From positions 106,998 through 170,997 of the forward strand of contig NZ_JADYVX010000014.1 of assembly GCF_020194175.1 (NCBI RefSeq): a stretch of 64,000 bases of DNA, written 5' to 3'. A program made the position numbers and the translations under genes. Numbering within the stretch: the stretch's first letter is position 1; each line of letters starts with the position of its first letter. Source of the DNA: Bradyrhizobium sp. BRP22. Its GTDB lineage: Bacteria > Pseudomonadota > Alphaproteobacteria > Rhizobiales > Xanthobacteraceae. Below are positions 54,088 to 62,676 of the stretch, one piece after another. A model generated the notes under the pieces. The model ran no database searches, was not told where the DNA came from, and saw only the letters and a list, made by a program, of their open reading frames with translations.

Positions 54088-55287
54088 TCAATCCTTCGGC
54101 CGGAGCTTTTCGATCTCGGCGTCGCTGGGCAGATAATCGGAGCCCTTCTTGTAGGAGGACTCCACCATCACGCCCTTGCCGTCCTTCAGTGCGGTCTTGC
54201 CGACGTAAGCACCCAAAGTCGACTGGTGATCGATCTTGCGGAAGGTGATCTCGCCGAATGGCGACGGCACGGACAAATCCTCGGTCGCCGCGATCAGCTT
54301 CTCCGGATCGGTCGAATTCGCCTTGGTCAGGATCGCCGCCGCCGACTTGATGGTCTGGTAGCCGACGATCGAACCGAGCCGCGGATAGTCCTTGAACTTC
54401 GCCTGATACGCTTTCAGGAATTTGTCGTGCTCCGGCGTATTGATCGCGTACCAGGGATAGCCGGTGACGATCCATCCCTCCGGCGTCTCGTCCTTCAGTG
54501 GATCGAGATATTCCGGCTCGCCGGTGAGGAACGAGACCACCGCGCGGTCCTTGAACAGGCCGCGGGTATTGCCCTCGCGCACGAGCTTGACCAGATCGGC
54601 GCCGAAGGTGACGTTGAGGATCGCTTCCGGATTGGCGGCGGCGACCGCCTGTACCACGGGGCCGGCGTCGATCTTGCCCTGCGGCGGCCATTGCTCGTCG
54701 ACCCAGACGATGTCGGGGCGCTTCTCCGACATCAGCTTCTTGAACACGGCGACTGCGGACTGGCCGTATTCATAGTTCGGCGCGATGGTGGCCCAGCGCT
54801 TGGCCGGCAGTTTTGCGGCGGCTTCGACCAGCATTGCCGCCTGCATGTAATTCGAGGGACGCAGGCGGAAGGTGTAGCGGTTACCCTTCGACCAAGTGAT
54901 GGCGTCGGTCAGCGGCTCGGCCGCGAGGAAGAACACCTTCTTCTGGTTGGCGAAGTCGCTGACGGCAAGGCCGATGTTGGAGAGGAAAGTGCCCGCGAGC
55001 ATCGCGACGTTCTCGCTCGAGACCAGTTCGTTGGCCGCGGTCTGCGCATCCGCCGGCTTGCCGTTGTCATCCTTGGAGATGACGACCAGCTTCTTGCCGT
55101 TGATGCCGCCGCTCGCGTTGATCTCCTCCACCGCGAGCTGCCAGCCCTTGCGATAGGGCTCGGTGAAGGCGGGCAACAGCGAATAGCTGTTGATCTCGCC
55201 GATCTTGATCTCGCTCTGGGCCATGGCGGCATCAGCCATGCCCGCAACCAGGACCGCGAGCCCTGCCCCAATCAAATAATTCCGCAT
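54088..55287 (-). CDS. LIV-type ABC transporter substrate-binding protein, nic operon
   Basis: 399 residues. Signal peptide MRNYLIGAGLAVLVAGMADAAMAQ; the mature chain opens SEIKIGEINSYSLLPAFTEPYRKGWQLAVEEINASGGINGKKL, the type I periplasmic binding fold used by LIV and aromatic-acid transporters. It follows the AA-synthesis family gene by 26 bp. From context the ligand may be nicotinate or 6-hydroxynicotinate; aromatic-acid-binding LIV-type proteins are well known in this group. Confidence 0.88.
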   Translation of the reverse strand: MRNYLIGAGLAVLVAGMADAAMAQSEIKIGEINSYSLLPAFTEPYRKGWQLAVEEINASGGINGKKLVVISKDDNGKPADAQTAANELVSSENVAMLAGTFLSNIGLAVSDFANQKKVFFLAAEPLTDAITWSKGNRYTFRLRPSNYMQAAMLVEAAAKLPAKRWATIAPNYEYGQSAVAVFKKLMSEKRPDIVWVDEQWPPQGKIDAGPVVQAVAAANPEAILNVTFGADLVKLVREGNTRGLFKDRAVVSFLTGEPEYLDPLKDETPEGWIVTGYPWYAINTPEHDKFLKAYQAKFKDYPRLGSIVGYQTIKSAAAILTKANSTDPEKLIAATEDLSVPSPFGEITFRKIDHQSTLGAYVGKTALKDGKGVMVESSYKKGSDYLPSDAEIEKLRPKD

Positions 55288-55313
55288 CCCTTACCCTCCG
55301 ATGTCCAACAAAA

Positions 55314-55898
55314 TTATCTCAAACCGTCTTCGCCCTTGATCTCCGCAACCGTCAGCCCGCCGACACGCGGCAGCGGCCGGCCAGAATCGGTGACCGCAAC
55401 CGCAACCATGATCTCGTCCGCCCGCGGCGCATCGTTGATCTGTACCTCCATGCCATCGAAATGGCTGCGGACAAACGCCGCATCCTTGTGGCCGAGCGGG
55501 ATATCTAGCGTCGTGCCTGGACCAGAACGCTTTTTCGAGGACGGAATCAATGCGGCTCCTTTACCCAGGACCTTGCGGACGGGCGCACCCATCTTCGGAT
55601 GCAAGATCGCGGCCGCATGCTCGAGCTCGCCGTTTTCGCCGACGGCGGCGGCCTTTCCATAGGAATGCGCCTTGGAGCCCTCGATGCCGAGCGCCGCCAC
55701 CGCCCGTTTCGACAGCAATTCGCCGAGTTCCTCGCCAATCGCAATCAGGGGCGAGAGGTCCTCGACATAGCGGCCGGCAAAGGGGTTCTCGATCACCGCG
55801 ATCGCCGCCGCGCGCCTTGTCGGCGGGACGATGGTCTTGCCCATCTCGATATGGGTCTCCTCGACCACGGTGACGATCTTGCGAATGATGGCATTCAT
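55314..55898 (-). CDS. 'Amino acid synthesis' family protein (DUF1185-type)
   Basis: 194 residues (IIRKIVTVVEETHIEMGKTIVPPTRRAAAIAVIENPFAGRYVEDLSPLIAIGEELGELL..., then SYGKAAAVGENGELEHAAAILHPKMGAPVRKVL). It matches my memory of the AA_synth family, whose function is not established despite the name. The start at 55898 follows AGGG. It lies between the UPF0280 and binding-protein genes of the nic operon, making it a candidate for a missing catabolic step or a chaperone-like role. Confidence 0.75.
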   Translation of the reverse strand: MNAIIRKIVTVVEETHIEMGKTIVPPTRRAAAIAVIENPFAGRYVEDLSPLIAIGEELGELLSKRAVAALGIEGSKAHSYGKAAAVGENGELEHAAAILHPKMGAPVRKVLGKGAALIPSSKKRSGPGTTLDIPLGHKDAAFVRSHFDGMEVQINDAPRADEIMVAVAVTDSGRPLPRVGGLTVAEIKGEDGLR

Positions 55899-55935
55899 CG
55901 TTGTCAGCCCTGTTCGTTTCCGCCCCTGTTCCTGC

Positions 55936-56841
55936 TCAGGCCCGCGCATTCTCTGTCGCGCCTGCATGAACGAGTCGCGATTCCGGTATCTTGAGCGCTT
56001 GCGCCCTCACGATAACGGTCTCGCCGAAGAGGCGCAGCGCTGCCCCTTCGATCAGTCCAGCGCCAAGACATTGTCGCGCGCAAACCGCACCCGCTTCAAG
56101 GGCATCAGCGATCTCGCGGTCGGACAATTCGCCGACCTCCCGCGTCACCAGGCGGGGGCCGAGGTCGCTGTCAGTCTGGAATTCGTTTGCCGGGCGGCGG
56201 ACAATCGCCGGATGCCCGGGCAGGTCGACCGCGTTGGCGATGACGGTTGCGGCGGCATCCGCTTCGGAGGCGGTCCGCGCCAGCACGGTGACGGCATCGG
56301 CGATGCCGAAAGAGAAGCTGCGGCCATGACGACCGCTGGTGGCGACGCCGCGGACGGGATCGTCGGCGTGGATCACCATGGTCTGCAGCAGGCCATGGCT
56401 ATCGGGGCGATCCATCAGGCCGACGGTGAACTGCTCGTCGCCGGCCAGATGCAAGGCGATGTCGCCGCCATTATTGACATAGGCGTGATCGAGCCGCGCG
56501 GCCTCCAGCATCGCGCCGAGAATTTCCTCCGCCACGCTGCCCGCGACCGCAGCCATCGGCGTGATGAAGCGATTAGCGGCAAATGGCACGACTGCCGCAT
56601 GCATGCGCCGCGCGATCACGCCTTCCAGGGCGCAGTGCATCGGATGGGCCGCCTTGCGCAATTCGCCGAGCTCCATGCAGAGCCCATCCAGGAGGCCAGT
56701 GAAGCGGCACACCGCGGCATCATAGGCCGCCCGAATCTCCAGCTCGCTTCCCGTCGCCTCCACGATCAAGTCGATCGGTCCGTCCTGCAAATGCAGCCGC
56801 TTGCCATCCGGAAGAAGCGCGATTTGCGGACGTCTCGTCAT
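55936..56841 (-). CDS. UPF0280 family protein (ApbE superfamily)
   Basis: 301 residues (PQIALLPDGKRLHLQDGPIDLIVEATG...). The VNNGGDIALHLAGDEQFTVGLMDRP segment, SGRHGRSFSFGIADAVTVLA and a C-terminal INAVD-like region are typical of UPF0280. COG places this family in the ApbE superfamily; ApbE itself attaches FMN covalently to Thr residues. Its ATG overlaps the reductase stop (ATGA), which couples its translation to that flavin/Fe-S type enzyme. A role in reductase maturation is inference. Confidence 0.78.
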   Translation of the reverse strand: MTRRPQIALLPDGKRLHLQDGPIDLIVEATGSELEIRAAYDAAVCRFTGLLDGLCMELGELRKAAHPMHCALEGVIARRMHAAVVPFAANRFITPMAAVAGSVAEEILGAMLEAARLDHAYVNNGGDIALHLAGDEQFTVGLMDRPDSHGLLQTMVIHADDPVRGVATSGRHGRSFSFGIADAVTVLARTASEADAAATVIANAVDLPGHPAIVRRPANEFQTDSDLGPRLVTREVGELSDREIADALEAGAVCARQCLGAGLIEGAALRLFGETVIVRAQALKIPESRLVHAGATENARA

Positions 56842-58277
56842 GGTCGCCTCCCCGAAGTGAAGGGCATGGGTCGAATTTCCGCGCTGTCTCGCAACGACGA
56901 CAGCGGCCGCACATAATCCATGTGGCCGCCGAGCGCCGCATAGTCGGAAAGTCTTAGCGTGAACTCGATCGGCGCGACCAGCGCCGGCGTCGGCACGTAG
57001 CCGAACGCGCCGGCCGGCATCTGCGTGACATCGACCATGAAGGTGATGCCGCCGCCCGGCCAGACATAGACAGGCGCGCCGCCGCTGGTGACGCGGGTCA
57101 GTGCCTCCTTCACCGAGCGCGTCAGCCGCACCGGATTGTCGGTGACGCCGGCGCGCAGCGAACCGCCGGCGCCGGCCATGAACAGCACGGTGCACAGCGC
57201 CGGCTCGCAATTCTCCTGGATGCGCTCGACCGAGAATTTCAGGTCAAGCGGCATCTCCTGCTCGATCGGCCGCAGCGCCTCGTCGAGCACGTAATAGGCC
57301 GCGTGCTCGCCTGTCGTCGAGACCATCAGCATGGTCAGCCCTGGCCGCGCTTCCTTGGGATCGAACGGGCCCAGCACGGAAAGCGGATCGGAGATCCTGG
57401 TGCCGCCCCAGCCCGTGCCGGGCTCGGCAACCTGGAAATAGCGGCCGGGCGTCGAGCGACGGCCTTTCATCTTGATGCCGGTGTCGGCGATATCGAGCAG
57501 CTTGCCGGCCTGGTGCTCCGAAAGCACACCGGTGATGTGGTCGTCGACGACGACGACCTCGTCGACCTTGCCGTGCCACTGCTTGGCGAACATGCCGATG
57601 GTCGCCGAGCCGCAGCCGACCCGCATGCGCTCTTCCTGCACGCCGTTGACGACAGGCGCCTGGCCCGCCTGCACCACCACCGTGGCGCCGCCGTCGATGA
57701 CAAGTTCCACCGGCTTGCAGTTGGAAAGATCCATCAACGTGTCGCAGGTGACGCGGCCCTCCTTCTTGGAGCCGCCAGTCAGATGATGCACGCCGCCGAG
57801 CGACAGCATCTGCGAGCCATATTCGCTTGTCGTGACATGCCCGACCACCTCGCCCTGCGCGCGCACCGCGGCGGTCTCCGGGCCCAGATAGCGGTCGGTG
57901 TCGATCTTCACCTTGACGCCGCAATAGGAGAAGATGCCTTCGGTCACGACCGTGACCATGTCGACGCCGTCGATTTCCGACGACACGATGAACGGCGCCG
58001 GCTTGTAATCGGGATAGGTGGTGCCCGCGCCGATCGCGGTAACGAAGATATCGCCTTGGTGGACGATCTTGCCATCCCAGTCGCCGCTCGCCTGGAACGG
58101 CACCACGCGCCCGCCATGCTCGAGCGCGCGCGACAGCACGATATGCGGATCGACGCGCACCAGCCTGCCGTCGTGATTGGCATAGCGATCGCAGGCGCCT
58201 GCCGCGCCGGGCTTGATGTAGCACATCACCGGACAGGCATCGCAGCGGATCTTGTCAGAAGTGGCAACGTCGGCCAT
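56838..58277 (-). CDS. hnr: 6-hydroxynicotinate reductase-like protein
   Basis: 479 residues. An N-terminal cysteine cluster (C12, C15, C19, C29 in IRCDACPVMC...GACDRY) should bind a [4Fe-4S] centre. The remainder resembles 6-hydroxynicotinate reductase of Eubacterium barkeri, which reduces 6-hydroxynicotinate to 1,4,5,6-tetrahydro-6-oxonicotinate with ferredoxin. The ATG at 58277 is preferred over a TTG nine bases earlier. First gene of an operon running through to the NicR-like regulator, divergent from nicA. Confidence 0.8.
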   Translation of the reverse strand: MADVATSDKIRCDACPVMCYIKPGAAGACDRYANHDGRLVRVDPHIVLSRALEHGGRVVPFQASGDWDGKIVHQGDIFVTAIGAGTTYPDYKPAPFIVSSEIDGVDMVTVVTEGIFSYCGVKVKIDTDRYLGPETAAVRAQGEVVGHVTTSEYGSQMLSLGGVHHLTGGSKKEGRVTCDTLMDLSNCKPVELVIDGGATVVVQAGQAPVVNGVQEERMRVGCGSATIGMFAKQWHGKVDEVVVVDDHITGVLSEHQAGKLLDIADTGIKMKGRRSTPGRYFQVAEPGTGWGGTRISDPLSVLGPFDPKEARPGLTMLMVSTTGEHAAYYVLDEALRPIEQEMPLDLKFSVERIQENCEPALCTVLFMAGAGGSLRAGVTDNPVRLTRSVKEALTRVTSGGAPVYVWPGGGITFMVDVTQMPAGAFGYVPTPALVAPIEFTLRLSDYAALGGHMDYVRPLSSLRDSAEIRPMPFTSGRRP

Positions 58278-58338
58278 CGCGAACAAGCCTGGTGTTGGGA
58301 GGCGGCGTCATCTAGTCCCGGCATCAACTGCCGGGCAT

Positions 58339-58358
58339 ATCGTTCGTATACGAATGAT
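58339..58358. promoter_or_regulatory. Putative NicR-type operator 1 (hnr-nicA gap)
   Basis: ATCGTTCGTATACGAATGAT has a perfect 12-bp palindromic core TTCGTATACGAA and matches itself in 9 of 10 half-site positions. It lies 61 bp upstream of the hnr start, where a repressor would block transcription. Confidence 0.65.
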
Positions 58359-58491
58359 CCTGCGCGCAGGTGGTAAGCCTGTCAAGCGGTTGCAATAGCG
58401 AAAAACCACGGCTGCCGAATAAAACCTCATTTGCCTCCCCGCTTTGTCCAGAAAGCGGGCAACGCAGTGCAGCAATAAGCTGATGGCTTGC

Positions 58492-58509
58492 ACGTTTGTA
58501 CACAAACGT
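58492..58509. promoter_or_regulatory. Putative NicR-type operator 2 (hnr-nicA gap)
   Basis: ACGTTTGT-AC-ACAAACGT, a perfect 8-bp inverted repeat. Its core TTTGTACACAAA aligns with operator 1 core TTCGTATACGAA, differing at three positions. It lies about 97 bp before the nicA start codon. No other gene is in this 319-bp divergent gap. Confidence 0.62.
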
Positions 58510-58605
58510 TATCCTCCGATCTCGCCGCTCGCCGATTTTGCGATCGCGATTTTGCAACGCAATCATCGAAACTCTTAATCGAAGCCTTTGGAGACCACGA
58601 GCACG

Positions 58606-59073
58606 ATGCGCCTGACCGTCAACGGCAGGATTTTCGATGTCGACGCCGCTCCGGACACCGCACTGCTTTACGTGCTGCGCAACGATCTCGAACTGAACGG
58701 ACCGAAATATGGTTGCGGGCTCGGCGAATGCGGCGCCTGCGCCGTGCTGATCGACGGCGTCGCGGCGCGGTCCTGCGTGATCCCGATCGAGGGCTGCGTC
58801 GGACGCGACATTGTGACGCTCGAAGGGCTCGGCACGCGCGAACGTCCCGATCCCGTGCGGCAAGCCTTCATCGCCGAGCAGGCCGCGCAATGCGGCTATT
58901 GTCTCAATGGTATGATCATCACGACCAAGGCGCTGCTCACGCGTAACCCGCATCCGACCGAAAACGAGGTGCTGGAGGCGCTGCGCTACAATCTCTGCCG
59001 CTGCGGCGCGCATATCGAGATCATCCGCGCCGCCATGCGCGCGGCCGGTCACGAACTCGGGGCGCGCGATTGA
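58606..59073 (+). CDS. nicA: Nicotinate dehydrogenase small (2Fe-2S) subunit
   Basis: 155 residues. Plant-type [2Fe-2S] ligands C37, C42, C45 and C57 (YGCGLGECGACAVLIDG...RSC) are followed by the C-terminal four-helix [2Fe-2S] site C96, C99, C131 and C133 (QCGYC...CRC). This is the small subunit of xanthine-oxidase-type hydroxylases. With the molybdenum/cytochrome c subunit encoded next (TGATG overlap) it resembles NicAB, which hydroxylates nicotinate at C6. The ATG at 58606 is preferred to a TTG at 58588. Confidence 0.82.
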   Translation: MRLTVNGRIFDVDAAPDTALLYVLRNDLELNGPKYGCGLGECGACAVLIDGVAARSCVIPIEGCVGRDIVTLEGLGTRERPDPVRQAFIAEQAAQCGYCLNGMIITTKALLTRNPHPTENEVLEALRYNLCRCGAHIEIIRAAMRAAGHELGARD

Positions 59074-62000
59074 TGGCGTCGCAGGACAATCCCACGCGGC
59101 CGCAAGGCTCGCTATCCGTCGTTCGGCGATCGGAAGCGAACGGCGCGTTCGAGACCTTCATCAAGATCACCGCGGATGGCTTTGTCACCGCCTATAACGG
59201 TCATGTCGATCTCGGCACCGGCATCCGCACCGCGCTCGGCCAGGTCGTTGCCGAAGAGCTCGACGTGTCCTTTGCGCGCGTCGTCGTGGTGCTCGGCGAT
59301 ACCTCGCAGACGCCCAACCAGGGCGCGACGATCGCCAGCGAGACCATGCAGATATCGGCTGTGCCGCTCCGCAAGGCGGCAGCGCAGGCGCGTCATTTTC
59401 TGGTCGCGCGCGCAGCAGAGCGGCTGGCGCTGTCACCCGAAGCACTGACCATTGAGGATGGTCTGGTGCGCGGCAAGGACAACCGCAGCGTCACCTATGG
59501 CGAACTGATCGCGGACGAGACCATTCGCCTCGAACTCGCCGACGATGTGCCGGTGAAGACCGTCGACGCCTACTCCGTGGTCGGCCGCTCGGTGCCGCGT
59601 GTCGATCTGCCAGCCAAGGCGACCGGCGAACTGGTCTATGTCCACGACGTGCGCGTGCCCGGCATGCTCCACGGTCGCGTGGTGCGGCCGCCCTATGCCG
59701 GCGTCGATGCCGGGCCGTTCGTCGGCACCAGCCTGGTTGCAGTCGATGAAAGCGCGGTGCGCGATATTCCTGGACTTGTCGCGGTAGTGCGGATCGGCGA
59801 CTTCGTCGGCGTCGTCGCCGAGCGCGAGGAGAACGCGATCAAAGCAGCGGCGCAGCTCAAGGTCACCTGGAAGCCGGGACCGACGCTGACCGGTCTCGAT
59901 AATGTCGAGCAGGCGCTGCGCGCGAATCCATCGACGCCACGCATATTGCTCGACAAGGGCGACGTCGACGCGGCGATCAAGGCCGCCGCAAAGCCGATGC
60001 AGCGGACTTATCTCTGGCCCTACCAGATGCACGGCTCGATCGGCCCATCCTGCGCGGTGGCGGACTATCGCGACGGCGCGATCCGCGTCTGGTCGGGTAC
60101 GCAGAACCCGCACATCCTGCGCGGCGACCTCGCACTCCTGATCGAGCGGCCAGAAGCTGAGATCGAGGTGATCAGGATGGAGGCGGCCGGCTGCTATGGC
60201 CGCAACTGCGCCGACGACGTCACTGCGGATGCGCTCTTGCTCTCGCGCGCGGTCGGCCGTCCCGTGCGCGTGCAGTTGACGCGCGAGCAGGAGCACGCCT
60301 GGGAGCCGAAGGGAACCGCGCAACTGATGGATGTCAATGGCGGCCTGAATGCCGATGGCAGCGTCGCCGCCTACGATTTTGCCACGCGCTATCCCTCGAA
60401 TGGCGCGCCGACACTGGCGCTCCTGCTCACCGGGAGGATCGCGCCGACGCCAGCCGTGTTCGAGATGGGCGATCGCACCGCGATCCCGCCTTACGATTAC
60501 GAACATATGCGCGTGGTCGCGAACGACATGCCGCCGATCGTGCGCGCCTCCTGGTTTCGCGGCGTCTCGGCGCTGCCGAACACCTTTGCGCATGAATCCT
60601 ATATCGACGAGCTCGCAGCCGAAGCCGGCGTCGATCCGATCGAATACCGGCTGCGCTACCTGAAGGACAAACGCGCCATCGACCTCGTCAACGCGGTTGC
60701 CGAACGCGCCGGCTGGAAACCGCGGCCGGTGCGCGAGGAGAAGGTCGCGGACGGCGACATCGTGCGCGGGCGCGGCTTTGCCTATGCGCTCTACGTCCAC
60801 AGCAAGTTCCCCGGCTATGGTGCGGCATGGTCGGCGTGGATCGCCGACGTCGCGGTCAACAAGGCAACCGGTGACGTCAGCGTGACGCGCGTGGTGGCCG
60901 GGCAGGATTCCGGGTTGATGATCAATCCGGACGGCGTGCGCCACCAGATCCATGGCAACGTCATCCAGTCGACCAGCCGCGCGCTGATGGAGGAAGTCTC
61001 GTTCGAGCGCGGCGCGGTGACGGCGCGCGAATGGGGCGCCTACCCCATCATCAAATTCCCCGAGCTTCCCAAGATCGACGTGCTGATGTTGCCGCGGCAG
61101 GACCAGCCGCCGCTCGGTGTCGGCGAGTCCGCTTCCGTGCCAAGCGCTGCCGCGATCGCGAACGCGATCTATGATGCGACCGGTGTTCGTTTTCGGGAGT
61201 TGCCGTTCACGCCGGAGCGCATCCTCAAGGGATTGCACGGTGAGCAACCGACTGCTCCGGCCGCGTTGGCGCCTCCGCCGCCGGCTCCACCGGACAAATG
61301 GCAGAGGCCGTTCGCAAAACGCACCGGCCTGCTTGCCGGCGTCGCCGCACTGTGTGCCGCCGTCATCGGCATCGGCGCAGCCGTGCTGCCGTGGCGGGCG
61401 ATCGCGCCGATCGCGCGGCCGGATGCGTCGGTCTATTCGGCCGCGACCATCGCCCGCGGCAAGAAGCTGGCGGCACTCGGCGCCTGTGCCGTGTGCCATA
61501 CCCCAACCGGCGGAATGCTCAATGCCGGCGGGCGGCCGCTGGAGACGCCGTTCGGCATCGTCTACGCGACCAACATCACACCTGACGTCGAGACCGGCAT
61601 CGGCGCGTGGTCCTATCCCGCGTTCGAGCGCGCGATGCGCGAAGGCGTCCATCGCGACGGACGGCATCTCTATCCGGCCTTCCCCTACACCCATTTCGCC
61701 AAGGCCAGCGATGCCGACCTGCAGGCGCTCTATGCCTACCTGATGGCCCAGGCGCCGGTGCGCGCGACAACGCCGGAGCATGAACTGAAGTTTCCGTTCA
61801 ACCTGCGTCCGCTGCTCGCCGGATGGAATGCGCTGTTCCACGATACGACAACATTCCAGCCCGATCCGACCAAATCGGAGATTTGGAATCGCGGCGCCTA
61901 TCTGGTCGAAGGTCTCGGCCATTGCAGCGCCTGCCATTCGCCGCGCAACGCGCTCGGCGCCGAACTCAAGCATGCCTATCTCGCCGGCGGCTTTGCCGAG

Positions 62001-62609
62001 GGCTGGGAGGCGCCGGCGCTGACGTCGCTTTCGAAAGCGCCGATCCCCTGGAGCGAGGACGAGCTTTACGCCTATTTGCGGACCGGCCAATCCCGCTTCC
62101 ACGGTGTCGCGGCCGGGCCGATGACGCCGGTCGTGAAGGAATTGGCCGCCCTGCCCGATCAAGACATCCGCGCCATGGCCGTCTATCTCGGCTCCTTCAA
62201 TGACACGGCCAAAGACAGGCCGGCACGGGAGGCGGTCGTTGCGAAACTCGAGGCCGCAACGGCGACGAGCGCGGTTGTGCCGGCCTCCATCGGCGCCCGC
62301 CTCTACCAGGGTGCGTGCGCGGTCTGTCACGAGGTCGGCGGGCCGCCTTTGTTCGGCAGCCGGCCATCCCTGTCCTTGAACAGCAATCTGCACAGCTCGG
62401 TCCCGGACAATTTGATCCAGGTGATCCTGCACGGCATCCGCGAACCTGTAGCCAGCGATCTCGGTTATATGCCGGGATTTAGGGACAGCATGACCGACGG
62501 CCAGATTGCCCAGCTCGCCTCCTATCTCCGGCGGCAGTTCGCCCCGGACAAGCCGGCCTGGACCGAGATAGAGGCCACCGTCGGCAGGATCAGACAGGGA
62601 ACACGCTGA
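59073..62609 (+). CDS. nicB: Nicotinate dehydrogenase large subunit, molybdopterin plus triple cytochrome c
   Basis: 1178 residues. Residues about 1-740 form the molybdopterin-binding half of the xanthine dehydrogenase family, with the active-site glutamate expected in LGVGESASVPSAAAIANAIY. A membrane helix (RTGLLAGVAALCAAVIGIGAAVL, about 750-772) follows. Three class I cytochrome c domains have CxxCH hemes at C805 (CAVCH), C951 (CSACH) and C1082 (CAVCH). This architecture matches Pseudomonas putida NicB: electrons leave through hemes to the respiratory chain rather than FAD. The substrate assignment rests on the neighbouring reductase, enamidase and NicR-like genes. Confidence 0.85.
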   Translation: MASQDNPTRPQGSLSVVRRSEANGAFETFIKITADGFVTAYNGHVDLGTGIRTALGQVVAEELDVSFARVVVVLGDTSQTPNQGATIASETMQISAVPLRKAAAQARHFLVARAAERLALSPEALTIEDGLVRGKDNRSVTYGELIADETIRLELADDVPVKTVDAYSVVGRSVPRVDLPAKATGELVYVHDVRVPGMLHGRVVRPPYAGVDAGPFVGTSLVAVDESAVRDIPGLVAVVRIGDFVGVVAEREENAIKAAAQLKVTWKPGPTLTGLDNVEQALRANPSTPRILLDKGDVDAAIKAAAKPMQRTYLWPYQMHGSIGPSCAVADYRDGAIRVWSGTQNPHILRGDLALLIERPEAEIEVIRMEAAGCYGRNCADDVTADALLLSRAVGRPVRVQLTREQEHAWEPKGTAQLMDVNGGLNADGSVAAYDFATRYPSNGAPTLALLLTGRIAPTPAVFEMGDRTAIPPYDYEHMRVVANDMPPIVRASWFRGVSALPNTFAHESYIDELAAEAGVDPIEYRLRYLKDKRAIDLVNAVAERAGWKPRPVREEKVADGDIVRGRGFAYALYVHSKFPGYGAAWSAWIADVAVNKATGDVSVTRVVAGQDSGLMINPDGVRHQIHGNVIQSTSRALMEEVSFERGAVTAREWGAYPIIKFPELPKIDVLMLPRQDQPPLGVGESASVPSAAAIANAIYDATGVRFRELPFTPERILKGLHGEQPTAPAALAPPPPAPPDKWQRPFAKRTGLLAGVAALCAAVIGIGAAVLPWRAIAPIARPDASVYSAATIARGKKLAALGACAVCHTPTGGMLNAGGRPLETPFGIVYATNITPDVETGIGAWSYPAFERAMREGVHRDGRHLYPAFPYTHFAKASDADLQALYAYLMAQAPVRATTPEHELKFPFNLRPLLAGWNALFHDTTTFQPDPTKSEIWNRGAYLVEGLGHCSACHSPRNALGAELKHAYLAGGFAEGWEAPALTSLSKAPIPWSEDELYAYLRTGQSRFHGVAAGPMTPVVKELAALPDQDIRAMAVYLGSFNDTAKDRPAREAVVAKLEAATATSAVVPASIGARLYQGACAVCHEVGGPPLFGSRPSLSLNSNLHSSVPDNLIQVILHGIREPVASDLGYMPGFRDSMTDGQIAQLASYLRRQFAPDKPAWTEIEATVGRIRQGTR

Positions 62610-62676
62610 GCTGCCCTGCTTTGGCTCTGGGCAAATCCTACTGGTTGGGCGGCTTTTGGCAGGCTAGAGTTCCGTC

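Noticed and set aside
59433..62432. A 999-codon open frame on the minus strand opposite nicB
   Set aside because: It is the antisense of a gene with clear heme and molybdopterin motifs. High third-position GC keeps antisense frames open, and the translation is a low-complexity Arg/His/Asp-rich sequence with no domain.
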